Under the pieces are notes generated by a model. That model searched no databases and had not been told where the DNA came from. It was given only the letters and a program-made list of their open reading frames with translations. This document shows, in pieces, positions 1 to 7,592 of a stretch of DNA of 25,691 nt. Source of the stretch: a virus. Both the position numbers and the translations under genes were made by a program. The stretch is from positions 1 through 25,691 of IMG/VR virus record IMGVR_UViG_3300044621_000806, one strand, 5' to 3'. Position 1 is the first letter of the stretch. Each line of letters begins with the position of its first letter.

Positions 1-63
1 AGTCTCTAACAATCTGTACGGTTCACAAGTTGGGACGGGTTCCCATTATGGCGGGAGGATTCC

Positions 64-468
64 ATGCCGGCACAGCCAAAACCACCCGGTCAGCGCAGAA
101 GGCGCAACGCGGGGCAATCACAGTGGAAAGAACTGCCAGCCGAAGGGCGCAAAGGCACTGCGCCCGAGCTCCCCGACCTTGAATGGCTGAATGACACCCG
201 CGAATGGTGGGCAACCATCTGGGCATCGCCAATGGCTACGGTCTGGCAGCCGGCAGATGTTGACCCGCTGATCCGGCTTGCGCGTTTGCGCGATGCGGAC
301 GCTCGAGGTGACGGTTCAGTTTCCGCGCTTGCTCAGATCACCGCACTCGAGGACCGCTTCGGCCTAAGTCCGAAAGCGCGTCGAGCACTTCAATGGGAGA
401 TCAACACCGCAGAAGGTAGCGCCGGGCAATCGCAGCCCACCAAGCGCAGACTTCGCGCTGTTAGCTAA
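64..468 (+). CDS. Terminase small subunit (putative)
   Basis: This probably encodes the DNA-recognition subunit of the packaging motor, which hands phage DNA to the large terminase at the procapsid portal. The 134-residue product opens with a basic, Pro/Arg-rich stretch (PGQRRRRNAG, residues 8-17). A predominantly helical region follows, with an EWWATIWASPM segment and an RLARLRDADARG helix typical of small terminases of actinobacterial phages. The start is supported by a GGAGGA ribosome site at 54-59. The stop overlaps the large-terminase ATG by one base (TAATG), which implies translational coupling. The assignment rests on length, composition and position directly before the large terminase, since small terminases diverge quickly. 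A P27-type small subunit is the likeliest family. Confidence 0.8.
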   Translation: MPAQPKPPGQRRRRNAGQSQWKELPAEGRKGTAPELPDLEWLNDTREWWATIWASPMATVWQPADVDPLIRLARLRDADARGDGSVSALAQITALEDRFGLSPKARRALQWEINTAEGSAGQSQPTKRRLRAVS

Positions 469-2069
469 TGCCCTGGCGTGGGGCTGAAACACCGGGCGAG
501 TTCCCAACGCTCGGCTTCCTTGTGGCCGACTGGATCGAGGATCACTGCGCGATCCCAGACCGCGAGATGATCGGGGAGCCGTTTCTGCTCACCGACGAGC
601 AGCTGGACTTCCTGCTGAACTTTTACCGCCTGATCCCAGAGACTGGCGAGTTCTACTATTCACGCGGTGCCCAACTGACCCGTCCACAGAAGTGGGGAAA
701 GGGTCCGCTATCTGCCTCCATCATCTGCGCCGAGGCTTCTGGGCCCGTTACCTTTGACGGCTGGGACGCTGAAGGTCTGCCGGTTGGCAAGCCTTGGACC
801 ACTCCGCTGATTCAGGTCACGGCAGTTTCCGAGGATCAGACCGCAAACGTTTACTCAGCCCTTCTACCGATGATCGAGCTGGGCGCACTCCACGCCGACA
901 TCGAGGACACCGGCCTTGGACGAATCAACCTTCCAGGTGGTGGCAAGATTGAACCCGTCACCGCTTCTGGCCGCTCCCGGCTAGGGCAGCGCGTCACCTT
1001 CATCAACCAGGACCAGACTGAATCGTGGCTACAAAGCAACGGCGGTCGAGTGCTGGCAGACAACCAGCGACGCGGTATCGCCGGCATGGGTGGAAGGTGG
1101 CTTTCGACGCCAAACGCCTACGACCCGGCAGAAGAATCGGTTGCTCAATACACAGCCGAAAACGAAAAGGCCGGCGTCTACCACGATGACGTGGAAGCTC
1201 CGCAGGGTCTATCGGTCAAAAACAAGTCAGACCGCAGAAGGGCTCTGAAAATTGTTTACGGCGACTCCGTTACCGGCACCCGCGACGGAGAAAGCGGCGC
1301 GGTCAAACCTTGGATCAACCTGGACCGCATCGACGCCGAAATTGAAGCACTGCTCGGGCGAGATCCAGCGCAGGCTGAGCGGTGGTTTCTAAACCGCAAG
1401 AGGGCGGCAGAGTCTGCGGCCTTCGAATACGAAAAGTGGCAGCAGCAGGCAACGGACTACCGACCGGACAAAGGCGCGTTCATCGTTGTGGGCATTGACG
1501 GCGCAAGGTTTGACGATGCGCTTGCCATTGTCGCTACTGAAGTTGAAAGCGGGTATCAGTGGGCGGTTGGCATCTGGCAGCGGCCAGAAAACGCCTCCGA
1601 TGACTACGAGCACCCGATGAACGAGGTCGACGGCGCTATTCAGGAAACCGTAGACGAGTTTTCCATCTGGCGAGCCTATGTGGACCCAGGCACCGGCGGC
1701 GGCAACATCGAAGCGCTGTTGGAGCGGTGGCAGGGACGCTGGGGCAACGACAAGTTCGTGCCGTGGCTAATGAGCCGGCCAAAGCAGACCGCTCAGGCAG
1801 TCGGAAAGTTCACCGACGCCATCTCCACCGGAGAAGTCAGCAATGACGGCGACGAAATGTTTACGCAGCACATCAAAAACGCGGTTCGTCGCAAGATCAC
1901 CGCAAAGGACGACGAAGGCCGACCACTCTGGACTGTTGGCAAAGATCGTCCGAACTCTCCCCGCAAGATTGACGCTGCCGCTGCTGCCGTCATTAGCTGG
2001 GAGGCGCGAGGCGACGCAATCGCAGAAAACGCAGAACCAGACGGCCCCTCGCAGGTCTGGTTCACATAA
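468..2069 (+). CDS. Terminase large subunit
   Basis: This is the packaging ATPase and nuclease that pumps DNA through the portal and cuts concatemers. The 533-residue product has an N-terminal ATPase half with a Walker A-like RPQKWGKGP (residues 72-80) and a hydrophobic strand followed by acidic residues, VTFINQDQTESW (176-187), in the Walker B position. The C-terminal half is an RNase H-like nuclease. Its acidic residues sit in VGIDGARFDDA (Asp344), YVDPGTGGG (Asp406) and PRKIDAAAA (Asp502), the usual spacing for TerL nucleases. Length is normal and no frame break is visible. It lies between the small terminase (1-base overlap) and the portal (18-base gap). The family assignment is firm, but the packaging mode (cos or pac) cannot be told from this sequence. 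Confidence 0.95.
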   Translation: MPWRGAETPGEFPTLGFLVADWIEDHCAIPDREMIGEPFLLTDEQLDFLLNFYRLIPETGEFYYSRGAQLTRPQKWGKGPLSASIICAEASGPVTFDGWDAEGLPVGKPWTTPLIQVTAVSEDQTANVYSALLPMIELGALHADIEDTGLGRINLPGGGKIEPVTASGRSRLGQRVTFINQDQTESWLQSNGGRVLADNQRRGIAGMGGRWLSTPNAYDPAEESVAQYTAENEKAGVYHDDVEAPQGLSVKNKSDRRRALKIVYGDSVTGTRDGESGAVKPWINLDRIDAEIEALLGRDPAQAERWFLNRKRAAESAAFEYEKWQQQATDYRPDKGAFIVVGIDGARFDDALAIVATEVESGYQWAVGIWQRPENASDDYEHPMNEVDGAIQETVDEFSIWRAYVDPGTGGGNIEALLERWQGRWGNDKFVPWLMSRPKQTAQAVGKFTDAISTGEVSNDGDEMFTQHIKNAVRRKITAKDDEGRPLWTVGKDRPNSPRKIDAAAAAVISWEARGDAIAENAEPDGPSQVWFT

Positions 2070-2087
2070 CCGAAAGGAGGTCCGTCT

Positions 2088-3446
2088 ATGGCCCCGACGA
2101 CCCCTGCCGAATGGCGCGACCTTCTCGAGCACCGACTTCACACCCGCTGGAGCGAATGGCAGACCTACGACCACTACTACGAAGGCAACCACCGCATCTC
2201 GGAGTGGTTGCGAACCACCCAGGCAGCCTTCCAAGGAACGGTGCTAGGTCAGCTCCTACGCGACCTCACCGATAACTACATGACTCTGGTGGTGGACGCT
2301 CCCGCTGAGCGATGCCGTGTTCAGGGTTTCCGGTTCGGTGAAGACGCCGACGATGAGGCATGGAGCATCTGGCAGGCCAACGGCCTTGACGCTCAGGCCA
2401 ACATGGTCCACACGGAGTCGATCAAGCTGGGAGAGGCGTACTGGATGGTTCAGCCCTCTCCAGACGGCCCGATCATTACTTCAGAGCATCCTTCTCAGGT
2501 CATCGTGGCCCACGCTCCTGGTGATCGTCGCCGGCGGCTCGCTGCTCTCAAGGAATGGAACGACGGCGATGAAACCTACGCCAATGTCTACCTGCCAGAA
2601 GGCGTGTTCAAGTACCGGACAGACGCCAAGCGCAGGCAGCACAAGCGGATCGAAGAGCACTGGCAGCTGATCGAGAGCACTTCTAACCCGCTCGGTGAAG
2701 TTCCCATTGTGCCGATCCCGAACAACCCTTCGATGCTCAGGGGCGGGCGCTCAGACCTTTCCTACGGTGCCGTAAGCCTTCAGGATCAGATCACCAAGAC
2801 TGTCGTTGATTTGCTGATTGGTTCGGAGTACCACGGACTGCCGCAGCGCGTCCTGCTCGGAGTCGAGCCGCCCAGAGATGCCAACGGCAAGCCGATCCCC
2901 TTTCAGCAGGCCGCAAAGTCTCGCCTCTGGTATTTCGGCAACGAGAACGCCAAGGCTCACGAGTTTTCGCAGGCCGATCTCAAAGCCCTGCGTGAATCCA
3001 TCGACGGCTACATTGGCGACCTGGCGGCGCAGACGCGCATTCCGATCTACTACTTCCGGCCAGCCGCCATCTCTAACATCTCCGCAGAAGCGCTGATTGG
3101 TCTGGACGCCGGCTTGGTGTCGAAGACCAACGACAAGAAGGACGCCTTTGGTGAAGGTCACGAAGAGGCTATGCGCCTTGCCTTCAAGTCGATTGACGCC
3201 AACGATCCCCGCGCAACGGCCACTGACGCGGAAACGATCTGGAAAGACACCGAGTCCCGTTCTCAGGCCCAGCTCACCGACGCGGTGACGAAGGAAGTCT
3301 CGATTGGTTTGCCGTTTGAGGCGGCGCTCGAAAAGCTCGGCTACAGCCCTCAGGCGATTTCCCGCATTCTTGACATGAGGGCAGAAGAAACCTTCCTGAT
3401 ACCGGAGCCTGATGCCCAGGTCGCCCCAGAGCCTCCGGTTAACTAA
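2088..3446 (+). CDS. Portal protein (SPP1 gp6-like)
   Basis: The dodecameric portal forms the DNA entry and exit vertex of the head and docks both terminase and the head-tail connector. The 452-residue product shows the usual portal course. An N-terminal helical region (HYYEGNHRISEWLRT, about residues 25-39) is followed by TDNYMTLVVDAPAERCRVQGFRF (about 63-85). A beta-rich wing and a conserved VPIVPIPNNP segment (about 206-215) come next, then the stem/tunnel region around QDQITKTVVDLLIGSEYHGLPQR. The C-terminal clip and crown contain SNISAEALIGLDAGLVSKT. A strong ribosome site, CGAAAGGAGG at 2071-2080, precedes the ATG. Its 3' end overlaps the MuF-like gene by 35 bases. Length is normal for the Phage_prot_Gp6 family. 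Confidence 0.93.
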   Translation: MAPTTPAEWRDLLEHRLHTRWSEWQTYDHYYEGNHRISEWLRTTQAAFQGTVLGQLLRDLTDNYMTLVVDAPAERCRVQGFRFGEDADDEAWSIWQANGLDAQANMVHTESIKLGEAYWMVQPSPDGPIITSEHPSQVIVAHAPGDRRRRLAALKEWNDGDETYANVYLPEGVFKYRTDAKRRQHKRIEEHWQLIESTSNPLGEVPIVPIPNNPSMLRGGRSDLSYGAVSLQDQITKTVVDLLIGSEYHGLPQRVLLGVEPPRDANGKPIPFQQAAKSRLWYFGNENAKAHEFSQADLKALRESIDGYIGDLAAQTRIPIYYFRPAAISNISAEALIGLDAGLVSKTNDKKDAFGEGHEEAMRLAFKSIDANDPRATATDAETIWKDTESRSQAQLTDAVTKEVSIGLPFEAALEKLGYSPQAISRILDMRAEETFLIPEPDAQVAPEPPVN

Positions 3447-4218
3447 CCGCTATTCCGCGCAGCTGGCAACCACAGCGGCGCGGATTGCGCGGATTGCGCG
3501 AAGCCGGTGGAGCCTGGACCCCGCAGACTTCGACCGCAGCTACGAAACGTGGCTCGATGTGGTGGTGCCGCTGGTCACATCGGCCCAGAGATCGAACGAA
3601 CGGCTCACGGCGGCGTACCTGACTTCGTTTATCGCGTCAGAAACCGGCAGACGCCCACGACTCAGCAAGGTCGACTCCGTTGCGGGCTTCAGCAGCACCG
3701 GTCGCCCACTGCGTGAAGCATGGGAGTCGCCACCGATCCGCGCCAAGATCGTTATGGCAAACGGCGGCACCACACAGCAGGCTTCCGAGGTTGCGAGGAC
3801 AGCCGCCCTACGGTGGGCAGACGTGGATACATACTACGGAGCCAGAGGGCCAATGACGGCGCTTCTGGTGGCTGTGGCAGCCATCACGGGCTACACACGG
3901 GTCACCGGCGGGAACGCCTGCGGAGCGTGTCTGGGAGCAGCGGACGGAACCACCTTCGCAACGGACGAAGTGTTTGAGTTCCACGCTAACTGCGACTGCG
4001 TTGCCGAACCCGTCCTGATTGACGACCCCGGCACAGTCGAGCGTCCTACGGGGCAAGAAATCTTCAACGAACTTCCCAAGGCCGAACAGAACCGGCGACT
4101 TGGGGAAACAGCCGCAGAAGCAGTGCGCGGCGGTCTTCCGCTGAAAACGCTTGTGGGCCATGAGCCCGTAGGCGACGGCGCGGAATGGCTGACACAGAAG
4201 CCGCTCGCGGCGCTGTAA
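3412..4218 (+). CDS. MuF-like minor head protein
   Basis: Proteins of this kind are minor capsid components encoded next to the portal and thought to be packaged at the portal vertex; some carry maturation or effector activities. The 268-residue product has a helical N-terminal half. It ends in the zinc-finger-like MuF signature: Cys170-x2-Cys173 (CGAC), then FHANCDC with His191, Cys194 and Cys196. The tail after residue 205 is polar and does not resemble a toxin or protease. The ORF overlaps the end of the portal gene by 35 bases. No strong Shine-Dalgarno is visible before ATG 3412, so coupling to portal translation is likely. No separate capsid protease gene is seen nearby, but a protease role here is not supported by visible catalytic residues. 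Confidence 0.88.
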   Translation: MPRSPQSLRLTNRYSAQLATTAARIARIARSRWSLDPADFDRSYETWLDVVVPLVTSAQRSNERLTAAYLTSFIASETGRRPRLSKVDSVAGFSSTGRPLREAWESPPIRAKIVMANGGTTQQASEVARTAALRWADVDTYYGARGPMTALLVAVAAITGYTRVTGGNACGACLGAADGTTFATDEVFEFHANCDCVAEPVLIDDPGTVERPTGQEIFNELPKAEQNRRLGETAAEAVRGGLPLKTLVGHEPVGDGAEWLTQKPLAAL

Positions 4219-4228
4219 CAAAACCGGA

Positions 4229-4245
4229 CCCTGGCGGAACCAGGG
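4229..4245 (+). other. Hairpin before scaffold gene
   Basis: A 6-bp inverted repeat, CCCTGG with CCAGGG around a 5-base loop (CGGAA), lies in the 51-base gap between the MuF-like gene and the scaffold gene. No T-run follows, so it is not a canonical intrinsic terminator. It could act as an RNA stability element or be chance in G+C-rich DNA. Confidence 0.35.
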
Positions 4246-4269
4246 GCAACCCACCCGAAAGGGGCTCAT

Positions 4270-4767
4270 ATGGCAGACGAAGCGGCAATCGCCGAATCGG
4301 AAGCAACCACGGAATCGGCACCAGCCGAAACCACCACCTTCACCCAGGATCAGGTTAATGCCCTGATTGCCAAGGAGAAGGGCAAGATCCAGTCCAAGTT
4401 CGCGGATTACAGTGACCTGAAGTCCAAGGCCGCGAAGCTGGAAGAGATTGAATCGGCCAACGCTACTGAGCTTGAGAAAACTCAGAAGAGAGCAGCCGAG
4501 CTGGAGTCCAGGTTGAAGGAAACCGAAACCATCGCACTCCGCCAGAAGGTCGCAGCAGAAAAGGAACTACCGGCAAAGCTGGTTCCGTTCCTGACCGCCA
4601 GCGACGAGGACGGTTTGGCTGAACAGGCCACAACCCTGCTCGAAAACCTGAAGCCGGTGACACCGGACTTTGACGGTGGAACGCGAGAGCCGCCCGCCGA
4701 TCCCAAGCCGCCCGAGGTAGCACACAACGATGTGTTCCTTGCCGCGCTCGGGCTCAAGAACAACTAA
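4270..4767 (+). CDS. Scaffolding protein (GP20/DUF4355-like)
   Basis: This is predicted to be the internal scaffold that directs procapsid assembly and is absent from the mature head. The 165-residue product is acidic and Glu/Lys/Ala-rich. It has an FTQDQVNALIAKEKGKIQSKF motif (about residues 25-45), then a long predicted coiled coil (about 45-100) with regular E/K/L spacing. A less charged region with LPAKLVPFLTASDEDGL follows, and the C-terminus is short and polar, ending DVFLAALGLKNN. This layout is typical of phage scaffolds of the minor structural GP20/DUF4355 type. Its position immediately before the major capsid gene supports the call. The ribosome site is CGAAAGGGG at 4256-4264. Because the capsid protein lacks an N-terminal delta domain, a separate scaffold is expected. 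Confidence 0.9.
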   Translation: MADEAAIAESEATTESAPAETTTFTQDQVNALIAKEKGKIQSKFADYSDLKSKAAKLEEIESANATELEKTQKRAAELESRLKETETIALRQKVAAEKELPAKLVPFLTASDEDGLAEQATTLLENLKPVTPDFDGGTREPPADPKPPEVAHNDVFLAALGLKNN

Positions 4768-4781
4768 ACCGCCCCGGATTC

Positions 4782-4797
4782 GCCGTCACATGACGGC
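4782..4797 (+). other. Inverted repeat upstream of capsid gene
   Basis: A perfect palindrome-like repeat, GCCGTCA-CA-TGACGGC, lies between the scaffold stop and the capsid ribosome site. As RNA it could fold as a 6-bp stem with a 4-base loop. No T-tract follows. It might be a processing or stability element for the capsid message, but a function is not shown by the sequence. Confidence 0.35.
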
Positions 4798-4842
4798 TTC
4801 AGCCACCGGATAGCGGGGCTCCTAACGCAAGGAGTCAGCCAT

Positions 4843-5781
4843 ATGGCTAACCAATCACCGTTTTCCAGCCTCAGTGATGCGGCTGGAGGCATACTTCTCC
4901 CTCCAGAACAGGGTGCCCTCCTCATCGACGGCATCCAGCGTGAATCCGGTGCGCTTCAGCTCGCCGGCGACTACCGCACCACCTCCTCACGGCGTGAAGC
5001 GTTCAGCATCTTCAACGGACGCGCCACGGCAGAGGTAGTTGGCGAAGGTGGCACCAAGCCAGTCACCGGCGCTGAGTTCAGCGGCGGAACCCTGACCGTC
5101 AAGAAGATCGCCTCAATCGTGACCTTCACGGATGAAATGATCGAGGACGTTCAGAACGGCGACGTCAACATTCTCGTTGACACCGACGTTCGGCAGGCCA
5201 TCGCTGACGTTGCTGACGCTAACGCGGTCGGCAAGGATTCCGGGACCAACATCTCGGGAACCTTCGACAGTGAGCTCACCGGCACCACCTCGACAGTCGA
5301 GTGGGACGCCAGCAAGCAGGACGGGCTCCAGATCGCAATCAGCGCAGCCATGGGCACGCTTGAGGCGAACGGCTACGGCGCGTTCAACAACCTCGGCATC
5401 CTGGTTCATCCGTCCGTGGCCCGTCAGGTCCGTGACGCCCGTGCGACTGGTGGAGGCACCGCCTCAGCTACCGCTCAGGCCCAGGGGCTCTACGGTCAGG
5501 CAGCAGATCCGTTCTACGGTCTGCCGATCTACACCTCGACCAACCTGAACACGTTCACCGAAGCCGGTGGATCGAACAAGGTTGTAGCGGTTGTGGCTCA
5601 TCGTCCGAACATCCACGTGCGCGTCCGTCACGACGTTCGTGTGGCAGTCTCGAACGAGGCTTCTGTCGGCGGCACCTCACTGTTCCAGAACGACCTCACC
5701 GGATTCCGGTACGTCTGGCGCGGTGGCATGTTCATCCACGACCTGAACCGTGCGGTCGTGAGCATCACCAACGGCTCGTAG
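4843..5781 (+). CDS. Major capsid protein (HK97 fold)
   Basis: This is the main shell protein of the icosahedral head. The 312-residue product begins SPFSSLSDAAGGILLPPEQG and shows features of the HK97-type phage capsid family. These are the N-arm leading into LLPPEQGALLIDGI, an E-loop region rich in Gly/Thr (AEVVGEGGTKPVTGAEFSGG), and the spine-helix region with TFTDEMIEDV and DTDVRQAIADVADANAV. The P-domain/A-domain stretch contains GILVHPSVARQVRDAR, PFYGLPIYTSTNL and a C-terminal NDLTGFRYVWRGGMFIH. The length suits capsid proteins that use a separate scaffold. The ribosome site AAGGAG (4829-4834) fits ATG 4843. The gene ends with tandem stop codons (TAGTAG) and is followed by a strong G+C-rich hairpin, consistent with high expression of a discrete message. 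Confidence 0.95.
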   Translation: MANQSPFSSLSDAAGGILLPPEQGALLIDGIQRESGALQLAGDYRTTSSRREAFSIFNGRATAEVVGEGGTKPVTGAEFSGGTLTVKKIASIVTFTDEMIEDVQNGDVNILVDTDVRQAIADVADANAVGKDSGTNISGTFDSELTGTTSTVEWDASKQDGLQIAISAAMGTLEANGYGAFNNLGILVHPSVARQVRDARATGGGTASATAQAQGLYGQAADPFYGLPIYTSTNLNTFTEAGGSNKVVAVVAHRPNIHVRVRHDVRVAVSNEASVGGTSLFQNDLTGFRYVWRGGMFIHDLNRAVVSITNGS

Positions 5782-5799
5782 TAGAGCTAGCGAAGCAAC

Positions 5800-5827
5800 G
5801 GGCGGGGGCAACCAAGCGCCCCCGCCC
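5800..5827 (+). terminator. GC-only hairpin after capsid gene
   Basis: A 10-bp perfect stem made only of G and C (GGGCGGGGGC at 5800-5809 with GCCCCCGCCC at 5818-5827) closes an 8-base loop, 18 bases after the capsid stop. The downstream bases lack a T-run, so this is a terminator-like or RNA-stabilising structure rather than a textbook intrinsic terminator. Its place directly after the most highly needed structural gene suggests a role in setting capsid mRNA level relative to downstream genes. Confidence 0.55.
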
Positions 5828-5850
5828 AGGCTTCACCTGAAAGGAGCGCC

Positions 5851-6027
5851 ATGACAGATCGAGTCCAAGCTCCACTAAACGAAGGCGCTGGCTACTACAT
5901 CCCGCCTCGTGATCCGGCTCACTCGGACCCGCAGTGGTTTGAGAAGGGCACGGACGAAGATTTCAACGATCCCGACCTGGCACCGCTCGAGGTGCTGTTG
6001 ACCCCTAGGCACCGGGCTATCCCCTAG
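5851..6027 (+). CDS. Small protein between capsid and collagen genes
   Basis: This 58-residue ORF starts at ATG 5851 behind a good ribosome site, GAAAGGAG at 5839-5846. Its TAG overlaps the GTG of the collagen-like gene by one base (TAGTG), the same coupling style as neighbouring real genes. The product starts [20 protein letters not shown] and is acidic and polar in the middle ([15 protein letters not shown]). It has no membrane segment and no recognisable domain. I do not recognise a family. Position and coupling suggest a small virion or head-associated protein made with the fibre. The reading frame and ribosome site make it likely real, but its function is unknown. Confidence 0.65.
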   Translation: MTDRVQAPLNEGAGYYIPPRDPAHSDPQWFEKGTDEDFNDPDLAPLEVLLTPRHRAIP

Positions 6028-7562
6028 TGCCCTTCACGCCGAAAGACTGGCGCAACTGGCCCGACACCACCACGCCACTCACAGCAACGGCGCTGGAGGA
6101 TTTAGAAGCCCGTCTAGCCGCCTACTCCGACACGCAGCCAGGGCCAAGCGGACCTTCCGGCGCAGCTGGCGCACCGGGTGCCACCGGGCCAACCGGCCCA
6201 AGTGGAGCGGCTGGTTCAGCAGGGGCCAGCGGCCCTAGCGGAGCGGACAGCACGGTACCAGGCCCAACCGGGCCGACAGGAGTAACGGGAGCCACCGGTC
6301 CGGCAGGTAGCGCGGGCGCAGTAGGAGCCACAGGAGTTACAGGCGCAACCGGACCAGCCGGAGCTACAGGACCAACTGGTGTGACTGGCGCAGCGGGTCC
6401 AAGCGGACCATCGGGACCGTCAGGGCCAGCGGGCATCGCAGGAGCCACGGGACCGAGCGGACCCACAGGACTTACTGGCCCAACGGGACCGACAGGAGTA
6501 ACCGGGGCTACCGGAGCGGCGGGAGCAAGCGGCACACCGGGTACGGCAGGGGTCACCGGACCCAGCGGCCCATCCGGTCCTGCCGGGGGTGGCAGCGGCA
6601 CACTTACCTTTGACTACGGACCCCCGACTGATCCAGGCTCATCCGGTGATTACTACATCGAGATTGACGGCACACCACTCTTTGATATTTGGACCTATGA
6701 CGGTACTGATTGGGTTGATTCGGGCATATCCTTTATTGCCTTCCCCGTTCCTCCGGGCGGCAGCACAGGCGAGGTTCTGGCAAAGGTTGATGCCGATGAC
6801 TGGAATCTTGAATGGGTAGCGGCAGGCGGCGGTCCTTCTGGTCCCGCAGGGGCAACGGGAGCCACCGGCCCAAGCGGACCCACAGGACTTACCGGGGCGA
6901 CAGGACCATCTGGCGTAACCGGCGCAGCGGGTCCAAGCGGACCCTCGGGACCAGCGGGCATCGCAGGAGCCACGGGACCGAGCGGACCCACAGGACTTAC
7001 AGGCGCAACGGGACCGACAGGAGTAACCGGGGCTACCGGAGCAACGGGAGCAACTGGTCCTATTGTAGATGCGACCAACCTCTCAGATACTTCGATATCG
7101 GTAAACTCTACTTCCGCCCAGACGATTGCCACTTTTATACCAAATACTGCTTTATCTTCAGGGAAGGCAATCGAAACAGAAGTAAAGGGATACCTGATAA
7201 ACAACTCTGGGGCCGCAAGGACTTATGTTTTCACCCTCATAGTTGGTGGGGTCACTTACCTGACCTACACCGATGGCGCGACTCTCACAAACTCAGCCAC
7301 AAATTTTTCGATTGTGGAAATATCTGCCGCTATTGTCACTCATTCTTCAGGCAGCGCCTATTTGCAGATGAGTATCAATCGCTACGCTCCTACTGCCGCA
7401 AATGCGAGACAGGCTATCGCCACAACTACATTAGGAGCGATTTATGCTTTGACAACAAATGACTTGACAGGCACTCCGACAATTCAAATAACTTGTCACG
7501 GCCAGAACACTACAGCTACGCAGACATTCCGGCGTAGGTTCCAGAAGAGCATCGTCATCTAG
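6027..7562 (+). CDS. Collagen-like virion fibre protein
   Basis: This is a predicted trimeric fibre on the virion surface. The 511-residue product starts at GTG 6027. It has an N-terminal anchor-like segment ([29 protein letters not shown], residues 2-30). A first Gly-X-Y collagen tract (about 39-187) follows, with one break at 75-78. A beta-rich spacer (about 190-265) includes [23 protein letters not shown], a linker type common in phage fibres. A second Gly-X-Y tract (about 269-344) leads to a non-collagen C-terminal domain (about 346-511) that looks beta-rich and may trimerise or bind a receptor. The triplets are dominated by GPS, GPT, GAT and GVT, so Ser/Thr occupies many Y positions. The C-terminal coding part is visibly richer in A+T than its neighbours, suggesting separate acquisition. 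It sits between head genes, so attachment could be to the head rather than the tail tip. Confidence 0.88.
   Translation: MPFTPKDWRNWPDTTTPLTATALEDLEARLAAYSDTQPGPSGPSGAAGAPGATGPTGPSGAAGSAGASGPSGADSTVPGPTGPTGVTGATGPAGSAGAVGATGVTGATGPAGATGPTGVTGAAGPSGPSGPSGPAGIAGATGPSGPTGLTGPTGPTGVTGATGAAGASGTPGTAGVTGPSGPSGPAGGGSGTLTFDYGPPTDPGSSGDYYIEIDGTPLFDIWTYDGTDWVDSGISFIAFPVPPGGSTGEVLAKVDADDWNLEWVAAGGGPSGPAGATGATGPSGPTGLTGATGPSGVTGAAGPSGPSGPAGIAGATGPSGPTGLTGATGPTGVTGATGATGATGPIVDATNLSDTSISVNSTSAQTIATFIPNTALSSGKAIETEVKGYLINNSGAARTYVFTLIVGGVTYLTYTDGATLTNSATNFSIVEISAAIVTHSSGSAYLQMSINRYAPTAANARQAIATTTLGAIYALTTNDLTGTPTIQITCHGQNTTATQTFRRRFQKSIVI
6426..6517 (+). repeat. Direct repeat copy 1 in collagen gene
   Basis: This 92-base segment in the first collagen tract recurs at 6951-7042 with two mismatches that I can see (in the stretch CTTACTGGCCCAACGGG versus CTTACAGGCGCAACGGG). 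It encodes the Gly-X-Y run [18 protein letters not shown] and what follows. Homology continues upstream of both copies across a 9-base in-frame indel. Such long near-identical copies inside a degenerate-codon repeat point to recent duplication or gene conversion. Confidence 0.8.
6951..7042 (+). repeat. Direct repeat copy 2 in collagen gene
   Basis: This is the second copy of the 92-base repeat, offset 525 bases from the first, in the second collagen tract. Upstream of it the sequence GGCGCAGCGGGTCCAAGCGGACC is also shared. Copy 1 has one extra Gly-X-Y triplet (9 bases) just before the repeat, which fits slippage in units that keep the collagen register. Confidence 0.8.
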
Positions 7563-7592
7563 GTTCGCAACCTCGTGAAGGATCATCTAATC

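Noticed and set aside
1-63. Possible 3' end of an upstream gene or a promoter
   Set aside because: One frame is open from base 2 into the small terminase gene, but it runs out of frame with it and has no recognisable protein pattern; no convincing -35/-10 pair is present.
4195-4218. Same C-terminal ending QKPLAA in the MuF-like protein and the epimerase (14026)
   Set aside because: The underlying DNA differs in codon choice and the flanks do not match; a six-residue coincidence is more likely than a shared tag.
6122-7204. Long antisense proline-rich frames (APVAPVGP-type) opposite the collagen gene
   Set aside because: They are the reverse-strand mirror of Gly-X-Y codons; no ribosome site and no independent domain.
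7575-7592. GTG start giving six more residues to the first glycosyltransferase
   Set aside because: The GAAGGA ribosome site overlaps it and is well placed for ATG 7593.
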